A DNA stretch of 64,000 nucleotides from Panulirus ornatus (GCF_036320965.1 NC_092250.1:11241600-11305599), one strand, 5' to 3'; numbered from the stretch's first letter, positions 20,099 to 31,511 are shown. Program-made: numbers and translations. The notes: a model not told the origin generated them from the sequence alone.

Positions 20099-23000
20099 TC
20101 TTTTTTTTTTTTTGCTTTGTCGCTGTCTCCCGCGTTAGCGAGGTAGCGCAAGGAAACAGACGAAAGAAATGGCCCAACCCACCCCCATACACATGTATAT
20201 ACATACGTCCACACACGCAAATATACATACCTACACAGCTTTCCATGGTTTACCCCAGACGCTTCACATGCCCCGATTCAATCCACTGACAGCACGTCAA
20301 CCCCGGTATACCACATCGCTCCAATTCACTCTATTCCTTGCCCTCCTTTCACCCTCCTGCATGTTCAGGCCCCGATCACACAAAATCTTTTGCACTCCAT
20401 CTTTCCACCTCCAATTTGGTCTCCCTCTTCTCCTCGTTCCCTCCACCTCCGACACATATATCCTCTTGGTCAATCTTTCCTCACTCATTCTCTCCATGTG
20501 CCCAAACCATTTCAAAACACCCTCTTCTGCTCTCTCAACCACGCTCTTTTTATTTCCACACATCTCTCTTACCCTTACGTTACTTACTCGATCAAACCAC
20601 CTCACACCACACATTGTCCTCAAACATCTCATTTCCAGCACATCCATCCTCCTGCGCACAACTCTATCCATAGCCCACGCCTCGCAACCATACAACATTG
20701 TTGGAACCACTATTCCTTCAAACATACCCATTTTTGCTTTCCGAGATAATGTTCTCGACTTCCGCACATTCTTCAAGGCTCCCAGAATTTTCGCCCCCTC
20801 CCCCACCCTATGATCCACTTCCGCTTCCATGGTTCCATCCGCTGCCAGATCCACTCCCAGATATCTAAAACACTTCACTTCCTCCAGTTTTTCTCCATTC
20901 AAACTCACCTCCCAATTGACTTGACCCTCAACCCTACTGTACCTAATAACCTTGCTCTTATTCACATTTACTCTTAACTTTCTTCTTTCACACACTTTAC
21001 CAAACTCAGTCACCAGCTTCTGCAGTTTCTCACATGAATCAGCCACCAGCGCTGTATCATCAGCGAACAACTGACTCACTTACCAAGCTCTCTCATCCCC
21101 AACAGACTTCATACTTGCCCCTCTTTCCAAAACTCTTGCATTCACCTCCCTAACAACCCCATCCATAAACAAATTAAACAACCATAGAGACATCACACAC
21201 CCCTGCCGCAAACCTACATTCACTGAGAACCAATCACTTTCCTCTCTTCCTACACGTACACATGCCTTACATCCTCGATAAAAACTTTTCACTGCTTCTA
21301 ACAACTTGCCTCCCACACCATATATTCTTAATACCTTCCACAGAGCATCTCTATCACCTCTATCATATGCCTTCTCCAGATCCATAAATGCTACATACAA
21401 ATCCATTTGCTTTTCTAAGTATTTCTCACATACATTCTTCAAAGCAAACACCTGATCCACACATCCTCTACCACTTCTGAAACCACACTGCTCTTCCCCA
21501 ATCTGATGCTCTGTACATGCCTTCACCCTCTCAATCAATACCCTCCCATATAATTTACCAGAAATACTCAACAAACTTATACCTCTGTAAGTTGAGCACT
21601 CACTCTTATCCCCTTTGCCTTTGTACAATGGTAATATGCAAGCATTCCGCCAATCCTCAGGCACCTCACCATGAATCATACATACATTAAATAACCTTAC
21701 CAACCAGTCAACAATACAGTCACCCCCTTTTTTTTAATGAATTCCACTGCAATACCATTCAAACCTGCTGCCTTGCCGGCTTTCATCTTCCGTAAAGCTT
21801 TTACTACCTCTTCTCTGTCTACCAAATCATTTTCCCTAACCCTCTCACTTTGCACACCACCTCGACCAAAACACCCTATATCTGCCACTCTATCATCAAA
21901 CACATTCAACAAACCTTCAAAATACTCACTCCATCTCCTTCTCACATCACCACTACTTGTTATCACCTCCCCATTTGCGCCCTTCACTGAAGTTCCCATT
22001 TGCTCCCTTGTCTTACGCACTTTATTTACCTCCTTCCAGAACATCTTTTTATTCTCCCTAAAATTTAATGATACTCTCTCACCCCAACTTTCATTTGCCC
22101 TTTTTTTCACCTCTTGCACCTTTCTCTTGACCTCCAGTCTCTTTCTTTTATACGTCTCCCACTCAACTGCATTTTTTCCCTTCAAAAACCGTCCAAATGC
22201 CTCTCTCTTCTCTTTCACTAATACTCTTACTTCTTCATCCCACCACTCACTACCCTTTCTAATCAACCCACCTCCCACTCTTCTCATGCCACAAGAATCT
22301 TTTGCGCAATCCATCACTGATTCCCTAAATACATCCCATTCCTCCCCCACTCCCCTTACTTCCATTGTTCTCACCTTTTTCCATTCTGTACTCAGTCTCT
22401 CCTGGTACTTCCTCACACAAGTCTCCTTCCCAAGCTCACTTACTCTCACCACCCTCTTCACCCCTAAATTCACTCTTTTTTTCTGAAAACCCATACAAAT
22501 CTTCACCTTAGCCTCCACAAGATAATGATCAGACATCCCTCCAGTTGCACCTCTCAGCACATTAACATCCAAAAGTCTCTCTTTCGCACGCCTGTCAATT
22601 AACACGTAATCCAATAACGCTCTCTGGCCATCTCTCCTACTTACATAAGTATACTTATGTATATCTCGCTTTTTAAACCAGGTATTCCCAATCATCAGTC
22701 CTTTTTCAGCACATAAATCTACAAGCTCTTCACCATTTCCATTTACAACACTGAACACCCCATGTATACCAATTATTCCCTCAACTGCCACATTACTCAC
22801 CTTTGCATTCAAATCACTCATCACTATAACCCGGTCTCGTGCATCAAAACCACTAGCACACTCATTCAGCTGCTCCCAAAACACTTGCCTCTCATGATCT
22901 TTCTTCTCATGCCCAGGTGCATATGCACCAATAATCACCCATCTCTCTCCATCAACTTTCAGTTTTACCCATATTAATCGAGAATTTACTTTCTTACATT

Positions 23001-23371
23001 CTATCACGTACTCCCACAACAACTGTTTCAGGAGTACTGCTACTCCTTCCCTTGCTCTTGTCCTCTCACTAACCCCTGACTTTACTCCCAAGACATTCCC
23101 AGACCACTCTTCCCCTTCACCCTTGAGCTTCGTTTCACTCAGAGCCAAAACATCCAGGTTCCTTTCCTCAAACATACTACCTATCTCTCCTTTTTTCACA
23201 TCTTGGTTACATCCACACACAGTTAGGCACCCCAATCTGAGCCTTCGAGGAGTATGAGCACTCCCCGCGCGACTCCTTCTTCTGTTTCCCATTTTAGAAA
23301 GTTAAAAAAAAAAATACAAGTAGGGGAGGATTTCTGGCCCCCCGCTCCCGTCCCCTCTAGTCGCTTTCTAC

Positions 23372-23374
<3 letters not shown>
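20091..23374 (-). mobile_element. RTE-like LINE R7, young subfamily, nearly full length
   Basis: The longest young copy. On the minus strand it runs from within the 5'UTR (truncated after TGTCGTAGAAAGCGACTAG, on (TA)n) through the whole ORF to the short 3'UTR and poly-A. It carries a 256 bp tract identical to R10 (21537-21792) although R10 is otherwise an old-type copy. Confidence 0.9.
20297..23292 (-). pseudogene. LINE endonuclease-reverse transcriptase, complete length with two lesions
   Basis: The best guide to the whole protein, about 998 codons. An ATG at 23290-23292 opens [10 protein letters not shown], followed by the endonuclease (LALSETKLKG, WVIIGAYAPG, VIVMSDLNAK where other copies have GDLNAK, LLDYVLIDRR, GGMSDHYLVEAK), roughly residues 30-250. 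After a basic linker come reverse transcriptase motifs A (MDLEKAYD), B (LRQGCVMS) and C (QLFADDTALVAD), and the LYGCEAW C-terminus. Two extra T in the run at 21728-21735 shift the frame, and TAA at about 21077-21079 replaces a Glu codon. The ATG is created where old copies read AAGGGG, so this may be a start gained by young copies. Confidence 0.87.
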
Positions 23375-23457
<83 letters not shown>

Positions 23458-23530
23458 GAGAGAGAGAGAGAGAGAGAGAGTATGTGTGTGTGTGTGTGTG
23501 TGTGTGTTTGTCTGTGTGTCTGTGTGTGTA
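23375..23530. repeat. Compound microsatellite (TA)n-(GA)n-(TG)n
   Basis: TA run to 23453, GA run 23455-23480, TG-rich run to about 23530. Confidence 0.97.
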
Positions 23531-24490
23531 TGCTATTTAAAATTCAACCTGGTTAGTCATACTTCCAATGAAATCGTACATTTATCATATATTTGATTCC
23601 GAAAGATAATCTTAATATTCTAGTTACTCGTATGTTATTTACCATGATTTGTAAAAGAATTTATTTTTTTCATAAATCACCACACAAAAGTCTGTTACGG
23701 AGAATTACATCATAATGCAATAGGAATGTGAGTATATATGTGGATCGTACGCTGCCATATGTACACATAACAATGAATGGTATGTAAAAAGCTTCCGAGA
23801 GACTCACCATAGCAAGTAAGTTACCACAAAGCTTCGTCTGTATTTTTCTTTATGTCAGATGAGGCTCTGCTCATAGTAATATCATTAATCCTACACATAT
23901 ACATACCCTGGCCTGAGCTAGGTACCAATTTTCTCGACCAGACCCTTAAGGTTGAATGAACAGCTGGGTCGACTGTGGGCCGACTGCCAGAACTAGGATT
24001 CGAACCCGTGCGTTTGAGCCTGGGCGGTCCGTGAATGCGTTACGGTCAGGACCGCTAACCGCTACACCACGGAAGTCTGTCGCAGGTTTTGCATAATACT
24101 TTTTAATCTCTGTCAGTGATCTGGAAATGGAACTTATCACTAAAATGTCAGACTTTACAGTTGACACGAGGAATGAAACTCAAAGGATGATGTCTTATAA
24201 TTCAAAGAGATTTAGACCGAATGATTTGGTAGTCGGAGAAATGACAAATGGATTTCAGTTTAGACACATGCAAAGTGATATATTTGAATTGCAAAACTTT
24301 TAAACATGACCTACAGACATGCAAAGAAATGCAGGATGATATCTTTCAGTGACAGAAATATTAAAGGCGATAGTAGGATGTTACGCAAATCATTGTTAGA
24401 ATTACAGTAAGTTCTGTGAAATTGCTGACTACATGTAGTGTGAGCCTGATGGTATTTGGCATGTTTAGACCCCCTTCCTGATGGATGTTT
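23531..24490. other. Non-coding stretch with a tRNA-like segment
   Basis: AT-rich sequence without LINE, PLE or coding signals, apart from the tRNA-like SINE head at 23990-24080. Open frames are short and unremarkable. Confidence 0.6.
23990..24080 (-). repeat. tRNA-derived SINE head (pol III A and B boxes)
   Basis: On the minus strand TGGTGTAGCGG (A box, 24059-24069) is followed about 50 bases later by GGTTCGAATCC (B box, 23996-24006). The body between them does not fold as a standard tRNA and the sequence continues beyond the T arm, so a tRNA-derived SINE is more likely than a functional tRNA gene. Confidence 0.6.
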
Positions 24491-24570
24491 ACAAGCTATG
24501 ATAGCCTAGTGGTCAGCGTTCCCACCTACCGCGTAAAAGGTCCGGGTTCGAATCCTGGGTGTTGGAGTGC

Positions 24571-24572
<2 letters not shown>
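24490..24572 (+). repeat. tRNA-derived SINE head (pol III A and B boxes)
   Basis: TAGCCTAGTGG (A box, 24502-24512) and GGTTCGAATCC (B box, 24545-24555) sit at tRNA spacing. The sequence ends in (TA)n at 24573 with no further SINE body. Confidence 0.6.

Positions 24573-24637
<65 letters not shown>
24573..24637. repeat. (TA)n microsatellite
   Basis: Perfect TA run after the tRNA-like segment. Confidence 0.97.
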
Positions 24638-24641
<4 letters not shown>

Positions 24642-24968
24642 CTATTATTCATTTTATTTTGCTTTGTCGCTGTCTCCCGCGTTTGCGAGGTAGCGCTAGG
24701 AAACAGATGAAAAAATGGCACAACCCACCCACATACACAATGTACACACACACACGCCCACACACGCAAATATACATACCTATACATCTCAATGTACACA
24801 TATATATACACACACAGACACATACATATATACCCATGCACACAATTCACACTGTCTGCCCCTATTCATTCCCATCGCCACCTCGCCACACATGGAATAC
24901 CATCCCCCTCCCCCCCTCATGTGTGCGAGGTAGCCCTAGGAAAAGACAATAAAGGCCCCATTCGTTCA
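24638..24968 (-). mobile_element. RTE-like LINE R8, 3'UTR only, long type
   Basis: Minus-strand terminal motif (GCGCTACCTCGCAAACGCGG at about 24671-24692) and the upstream long-type 3'UTR with its second GCGCTACCTCGC-like motif near 24930. It ends at CATTCGTTCA, where a foldback junction joins it to R9. Confidence 0.8.
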
Positions 24969-25180
24969 CCCTCCTGAACATGCAGGAGGGTGAAAGGCGG
25001 GCAAGGAATAGAGTGAATTGGATCGATGTGGTATACCGGGGTTGACGTGCTGTCAGTGGATTGAATCAGGGCATGTGAAGCGTCTGGGGTAAACCATGGA
25101 AAGTGGTGTGGGGCCTGGATGTGGAAAGGGAGCTGTGGTTTCGGGCATTATTGCGTGACAGCTGGAGACTGAGTGTGAAC

Positions 25181-25183
<3 letters not shown>
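24969..25183 (+). mobile_element. RTE-like LINE R9, 3' end fragment, intermediate subfamily
   Basis: Starts at CTGAACATGCAGGAGGG and contains the last codons with the young-type TGA (GGGGTTGACG), but keeps the GTGGGGCCTGGATGTGG part of the long 3'UTR. It is cut off by (TA)n after GAGTGTGAAC. This combination suggests the stop mutation came before the 3'UTR shortening. Confidence 0.8.

Positions 25184-25271
<88 letters not shown>
25184..25271. repeat. (TA)n microsatellite
   Basis: Perfect TA run between R9 and R10. Confidence 0.97.
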
Positions 25272-25274
<3 letters not shown>

Positions 25275-28200
25275 TTATTTTCCTTTGTCGCTGTCTCCCG
25301 CGTTTGCGAGGTATCGCAAGGAAACAGACGAAAGAATGTCCCAACCCACCCCCATACACATGTATATACATACACGTCCACATACGCAAATCTACATACC
25401 TGTGCATCTCAATGTACACATATATATATACGCATACAGACATATACATATATACACATATACATAATTCATACTCTCTGCCTTTATTTATTCCCATCGC
25501 CACCCCGCCACACATGGAATAACAACCCCCTCCCCCCTCATGTGTGCGAGGTAGCGCTAAGAAAAGACAACAAAGGCCCCATTCGTTCACACTCAGCCTT
25601 TAGCTGTCAAGTAATAATAAACCTAAAACACAGCTCCCTTTCCACATCCAGGCCCCACAGAACTTTCCATGGTTTACCCCAGACGCTTCACATGCCCTGG
25701 TTCAATCCATTGACAGCACGTCGACCCCAGTATACCACATCGTTCCAATTCACTCCATTCCTTGCATGCCTTTCACCCTCCTGCATGTTCAGGCCCCGAT
25801 CACTCAAAATCTTTTTCACTCCATCTTTCCACCTCCAATTTGGTCTCCCACTTCTTTCGTTCACTCCACCTCAAACACATATATCCTCTTGGTCAATCTT
25901 TCCTCACTCCTTCTCTCCATGTGACCAAACCATTTCAAAACACCCTCTTCTGCTCTCTCAACCACATTCTTTTTATATCCACACATATCTCTTACCCTTA
26001 CATTACTTACTCGATCAAACCACCTCAAACACCATATTGTCCTCAAACATCTCATTTCCAGCAGATCCACCCTCCTGCGCACTACTCTATCCATAGCCCA
26101 CGCCTCGCAACCATACCACATTGGTGGAACCACTATTCCTTCAAACATACCCATTTTTGCTTTCCGAGATAATGTTCTCGACTTCTAAACATTCATCAAG
26201 GCTCCTAGAATTTTCGCCCCCTCCCCCACCCTATCATTCACTTCAGCTTCCATGGTTCCATCCGCTACCAAATCCACTCCCAGATATCTAAAACACTTTA
26301 CTTCCTCCAGTTTGTCTCCATTCAAACTTACCTCCCAATTGACTTGACCCTCAACCCTACTGTACCTAATAACCTTGCTCTTATTCACATTTACTCTTAA
26401 CTTTCTTCTTTCACACACTTTATCAAACTCAGTCACCAACTTCTGCAGTTTCTCACATGAATCAGCCACCAGCGCTGTATCATAAGCGAACAACAACTGA
26501 CTCACTTCCCAAGCTCTCTCATCCACAAGAGACTTCATACTTGCCCCTCTTTCCAAAACTCTTGCATTCACCTCCCTAACAACCCCATCCATAAACAAAT
26601 TAAACAACTATGGAGACATCACACACCCCTGCCGCAAACCTACATTCACTGAGAAACAATCACTTTCCTCTCTTCCTACACGTACACATGCCTTACATCC
26701 TCGATAAAAACTTTTCACTGCTTCTAACAACTTACCTTACGCTTCCACAGAGCGTCTCTATCAACTCTATCATATGCCTTCTCCAGATCCATAAATGCTA
26801 CATGCAAATCCATTTGCTTTTCTAAGTATTTCTCACATACATTCTTCAAAGCAACCAGCTGATCCACACATCCTCTACCACTTCTGAAACCACACTGCTC
26901 TTCCCTAATCTGATGCTCTGTACATGCCTTCATCCTCTCAATGAATACCCTCCCATATAATTTACCAGAAATACTCAACAAACTTATACCTCTGTAAGTT
27001 GAGCACTCACTCTTATCCCCTTTGCCTTTGTACAATGGTAATATGCAAGCATTCCGCCAATCCTCAGGCACCTCACCATGAATCATACATACATTAAATA
27101 ACCTTACCAACCAGTCAACAATACAGTCACCCCCTTTTTTTTAATGAATTCCACTGCAATACCATTCAAACCTGCTGCCTTGCCGGCTTTCATCTTCCGC
27201 AAAGGTTTTGCTACCTCTTCTCTGTTTACCAAATCATTTTCCCTAACGCTCTAATTTGCACACCACCTCGACCAAAACACCCTATATCTGCCACTCATTC
27301 AAACACATTCAACAAACCTTTAAAATACTCACTCCATCTCCTTCTCACATCACCACTACTTGTTATCACCTCCCCATTAGCCCACTTCACTGAAGTTCCT
27401 ATTTGCTCCCTTGTCTTACGCACTTTATTTACCTCCTTCCAAAATATGTTTTTATTTTCCCTAAAATTTAATGATACTCTCTCACCCCAACTCTCATTTG
27501 CCCTCTTTTTCACCTCTTGTAGCTTTCTCTTGACCTCTTGCCTCTTTCTTCGCCCCTGCAAAAATCGTCCAACTTCCTCTCTCTTTTCTTCCACTAATAA
27601 TCTTACTTCTTCATCCAACCAGTCACTACTCTTTTTAATCAACTAACCTCCCACGCTTCTCATGCCACAAGCATCTTTTGCGCAAGCTATCACTGCTTCC
27701 CTAAATACATCCCATTCCTTCCCCACTCCCCTTACCTCCTTTGTTCTCACCTTTTTCCATTATGTACTCAGTCTCTCCTGGTACTTCCTCACACAAGTCT
27801 CCTTCCCAAGCTCACATACTCTCACCACCTCTCTTCACCCCAACATTCTTCTTTTCTGAAAACCCATACAAATCTTCACCTTCGCCTCCACAAGATAATG
27901 ATCAGACATCCCTCCAATTGCCCCTCTCAGCACATTAACATCCAAAAGTCTCTCTTTCGCGCGCCTATGAATTAACACGTAATCCAATAACGCTCTCTGG
28001 CCATCTCTCCTACCTACATACGTATACTTATGTATATCTCGCATTTTAAACCAGGTATTCCCAATCACCAGTCCTTTTTCAGCACATAAATCTACAAGCT
28101 CTTCACCATTTCAATTTACAACACCGAACACCCCATGTATACCAGCTATTCCCTCAACTGCCACATTACTCACCTTTGCATTCAAATCATCCATCACTAT

Positions 28201-28793
28201 AACCCGGTCTTGTGCATCAAAACCACTAACACACTGATTCAGCTGCTCCCAAAACACTTGCCTCTCATGATCTTTCTTCTCGTGCCCAGGTGCATATGCA
28301 CCAATAATCACCCATCTCTCTCCATCAACTTTCAGTTTTACCCATATCAATCTAGAATTTACTTTTTTACATTCTCTCACATACTCCCACAACTCCTGTT
28401 TCAGGAGTAGTGTTACTCCTTCCCTTGCTCTTGTCCTCACACTAACCCCTGACTTTACTCCCAAGACATTCCCAAACCACTCTTCCCCTTTAACCTTGAG
28501 CTTCGTTTCACTCAGAACCAAAACATCCAGGTTCATTTCCTCAAATATACTACCTATCTCTATTTTTTTCTCATCTTGGTTACATCCACATACATTTAGA
28601 CGCCCCAATCTGAGCCTTCGAGGAGGATGAGCACTCCCCGCGTGACTCCTTCTTCTGTTTCCCCTTTTAGAAAGTTAAAATACAAGGAGAGGAGGGTTTC
28701 TGGATCCCCCTCCCGTCCCCTTTAGTCGCCTTCTACGACACGTGAGGAATGCGTGGGAAGTATTCTTTCTCCCTTATCCCCAGGGATAGGGAT

Positions 28794-28798
<5 letters not shown>
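25272..28798 (-). mobile_element. RTE-like LINE R10, old subfamily, full length but decayed
   Basis: Spans the long 3'UTR (right of 25272), the whole coding region and the complete 5'UTR ending in CCCTGGGGATAAGGGAG next to (TA)n at 28799. It defines the old element at about 3.5 kb. It shares a 256 bp tract (26944-27199) with R7. Confidence 0.87.
25670..28608 (-). pseudogene. LINE polyprotein of R10, several frameshifts, mutated catalytic box
   Basis: The endonuclease half is fairly well kept (28111-28608 with VLSETKLK and GAYAPG; 27835-28068 with LLDYVLI and GGMSDHY). The linker is at 27295-27642 and the reverse transcriptase at 26724-27110 and 26185-26607. The catalytic box reads LLFAYDTALVAD, so the first Asp of FADD is Tyr, which should abolish activity. 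About 24 bp are missing near 26733. The C-terminal block lies at 25861-26154. The old-type terminus (GGTCGACG) is retained. Confidence 0.82.

Positions 28799-28875
<77 letters not shown>
28799..28875. repeat. (TA)n microsatellite
   Basis: Perfect TA run at the 5' end of R10. Confidence 0.97.
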
Positions 28876-28878
<3 letters not shown>

Positions 28879-28892
28879 GTTTATATGTGGTT

Positions 28893-29088
28893 GGAAGGAG
28901 AATACGAGGAGCAATGAGAAAAATTTATTGCTTTGCTTTCGACTCTCAGGGTCTTGCTTACAAAGCTGACAACCAGCAACACAGCGTGGCCTTCAATACA
29001 AGCTGGTTGTCAGCTTTGTGAGCAAGACCCTGGGGTCGAAACGTTAAAGCGATAGATTTCTCCTGCTACTCCTCATATTTTCCTACAC
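28893..29088. repeat. Foldback (inverted repeat) with ~85 bp arms
   Basis: Core arms 28947-28977 and 29002-29032 pair over 31 bases with one mismatch, around a 24-base loop; outer sequence pairs less perfectly to about 28893 and 29088. Both arms carry GTCGAAA(C/G)-type sequence seen at the end of hammerhead-bearing repeats. It could be two head-to-head copies of the end of another repeat family. Confidence 0.75.
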
Positions 29089-29095
29089 CTACACC

Positions 29096-30286
29096 ATGTG
29101 TACGTGTGGGAAGAGAGGAAAGTGATTGTTTCTCAGTGAATGTAGGTTTGCGGCAATGGTGTGTGATGTCTCCATGGTTGTTTAATTTGTTTATGGATGG
29201 GGTTGTTAGGGAGGTGAATGCAAGAGTTTTGGAAAGAGGGGCAAGTATGCAGTCTGTTGTGGATGAGAGAGCTTGGGAAGTGAGTCAGTTGTTGTTCGCT
29301 GACGTTACAGCGCTGGTGGCTGATTCATGTGAGAAACTGCAGAAGCTGGTGACTGAGTTTGGTAAAGTGTGTGAAAGAAGAAAATTGAGAGTAAATGTGA
29401 ATAAGAGTAAGGTTATTAGGTACAGTAGGGTTGAAGGTCAAGTCAATTGGGAGGTAAGTTTGAACGGAGAAAAACTGGAGGAAGTGAAGTGTTTTAGATA
29501 TCTGGTAGTGGATTTGGCAGCGGATGGAACCATGGAAGCGGAAGTGAATCATAGGGTGGGGGAGGGGGCGAAAATTTTGGGAGCCTTGAAGAATGCGTGG
29601 AAGTCGAGAACATTATCTCGGAAAGCAAAAATGGGTATGTTTAAAGGAATAGTGGTTCGAACAATGTTGTATGGTTGCGAGGCGTGGACTATGGATAGAG
29701 TTGTGCGCAGGAGGGTGGATGTGCTGGAAATGAGATGTTTGAGGACAATATGTGGTGTGAGGTGGTTTGATCGAGTAAGTGATAATAGGGTAAGATAGAT
29801 GTGTGGTAATAAAAAGAGTGAGGTTGAGAGAGCAGAAGAGGGTGTTTTGAAATGGTTTGGTCACATGGAGAGAATGATTGAGGAAAGATTGACCAAGAGG
29901 ATATATGTGTCAGAGGAGGAGGCAACGAGGAGAAGTGGGAGACCAAATTGGAGGTGGAAAGATGGAGTGAAAAAGATTTTGAGTGATCGGGGCCTGAACA
30001 TGCAGGAGGGTGAAAGGCGTGCAAGGAATAGAGTGAATTGGAACGATGTGGTATTCCGGGGTCGACGTGCTGTCAATGGATTGAACCAGGGCGTATGAAG
30101 CGTCTGGGGTAAACCATGGAAATTTCTGTGGGGCCTGGATGTGGAAAAGGAGCTGTGGTTTCAGTGCATTATTCCATGACAGCTAGAGACTGAATGTGAA
30201 CGAATGGGGCCTTTGTTGTCTTTTCCTAGCGCTACCTCGCACACATGAGGGGTGGGTGGGGTTGTTATTTCATGCGTGGCGAGGTG
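29096..30286 (+). mobile_element. RTE-like LINE R11, old subfamily, 5' truncated
   Basis: From GTACGTGTGGGAAG in the reverse transcriptase to the middle of the long 3'UTR (GGCGAGGTGGCGATG), where it changes abruptly into PLE 3' sequence. Confidence 0.85.
29106..30098 (+). pseudogene. LINE reverse transcriptase C-terminal half, FADV and one stop
   Basis: Motif B is weakened (LRQWCVMSPWLFN, Gly to Trp) and the catalytic box reads FADVT (second Asp to Val). A TAG at about 29796-29798 interrupts RVREMCG. The last codons follow the old form, GRRAVNGLNQG, instead of ending at VYRG. Both catalytic motifs are damaged, so it is inactive. Confidence 0.83.
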
Positions 30287-30413
30287 GCGATGTATATCGA
30301 TGTATATCAACTGACTGTTATATTTCTCTCTTGTGTCTCCCCTGATGATGTGATTCTTACACGAAAGTGCACTTGGGAACTTTTCGTGTTTCATTTTCCC
30401 CGTGAACTCATAG

Positions 30414-30415
<2 letters not shown>
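30287..30415 (+). mobile_element. Penelope-like element P3, 3' end only
   Basis: About 130 bp of PLE 3' region (ATATCAACTGACTGTTATAT onward) containing an intact hammerhead core and ending CCCCGTGAACTCATAGGAA at (TA)n. It is fused without a spacer to the LINE 3'UTR of R11. Confidence 0.8.
30338..30378 (+). ncRNA. Hammerhead ribozyme motif, core intact
   Basis: TCCC, CTGATGA (30342-30348), one extra U, GTG/CAC stem II with loop ATTCTTA, GAAA (30363-30366), stem III of two pairs with loop TGCA, UU, then GGGA pairing with TCCC. Predicted cleavage is after the U at 30374. The tiny stem III fits the minimal hammerheads known from PLEs. The single unpaired base before stem II and the UU (rather than UC) site leave activity uncertain. 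Confidence 0.6.

Positions 30416-30489
<74 letters not shown>
30416..30489. repeat. (TA)n microsatellite
   Basis: TA run between the PLE end and the 3' end of R12. Confidence 0.97.
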
Positions 30490-30492
<3 letters not shown>

Positions 30493-31436
30493 TTGCTTTG
30501 TCGCTGTCTCCCGCGTTTGCGAGGTAGCGCAAGGAAACAGACGAAAGAAATGGCCCAACCCACCCCCATACACATGTATATACATACGTCCACACACGCA
30601 AATATACATACCTACACAGCTTTCCATGGTTTACCCCAGACGCTCCACATGCCTTGATTCAATCCACTGACAGCACGTCAACCCCGGTATACCACATCGC
30701 TCCAATTCACTCTATTCCTTGCCCTCCTTTCACCCTCCTGCATGTTCAGGCCCCGATCACACAAAATCTTTTTCACTCCATCTTTCCACCTCCAATTTGG
30801 TCTCCCTCTTCTCCTCGTTCCCTCCACCTCCGACACATATATCCTCTTGGTCAATCTTTCCTCACTCATTCTCTCCATGTGCCCAAACCATTTCAAAACA
30901 CCCTCTTCTGCTCTCTCAACCACGCTCTTTTTATTTCCACACATCTCTCTTACCCTTACGTTACTTACTCGATCAAACCACCTCACACCACACATTGTCC
31001 TCAGACATCTCATTTCCAGCACATCCATCCTCCTGCGCACAACTCTATCCATAGCCCACGCCTCGCAACCATACAACATTGTTGGAACCACTATTCCTTC
31101 AAACATACCCATTTTTGCTTTCCGAGATAATGTTCTCGACTTCCACATATTCTTCAAGGCTCCCAGAATTTTCGCCCCCTCCTCCACCCTATGATCCACT
31201 TCCGCTTCCATGGTTCCATCCGCTGCCAGATCCACTCCCAGATATCTAAAACACTTCACTTCCTCCAGTTTTTCTCCATTCAAACTCACCTCCCAATTGA
31301 CTTGACCCTGAACCCTACTGTACCTAATAACCTTGCTCTTATTCACATTTACTCTTAACTTTCCTCTTCCACACACTTTACCAGACTCAGTCACCAGCTT
31401 CTGCAGTTTCTCACATGAATCAGCCACCAGCGCTGC

Positions 31437-31440
<4 letters not shown>
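30490..31440 (-). mobile_element. RTE-like LINE R12, young subfamily, strongly 5' truncated
   Basis: Minus strand, from just after the catalytic box to the short 3'UTR. Both ends sit on (TA)n. Confidence 0.9.
30678..31439 (-). CDS. LINE C-terminal domain fragment, open frame
   Basis: About 250 open codons from ALVADSCEKLQKLVTE through FRYLGVDLAADG, LYGCEAWAMDRVV and GRPNWRWKDGVKK to VYRG. It lacks the reverse transcriptase catalytic motifs and has no native start, so it is a truncated remnant although undamaged. Confidence 0.75.

Positions 31441-31511
<71 letters not shown>
31441..31511. repeat. (TA)n microsatellite
   Basis: Perfect TA run at the 5' truncation point of R12. Confidence 0.97.
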
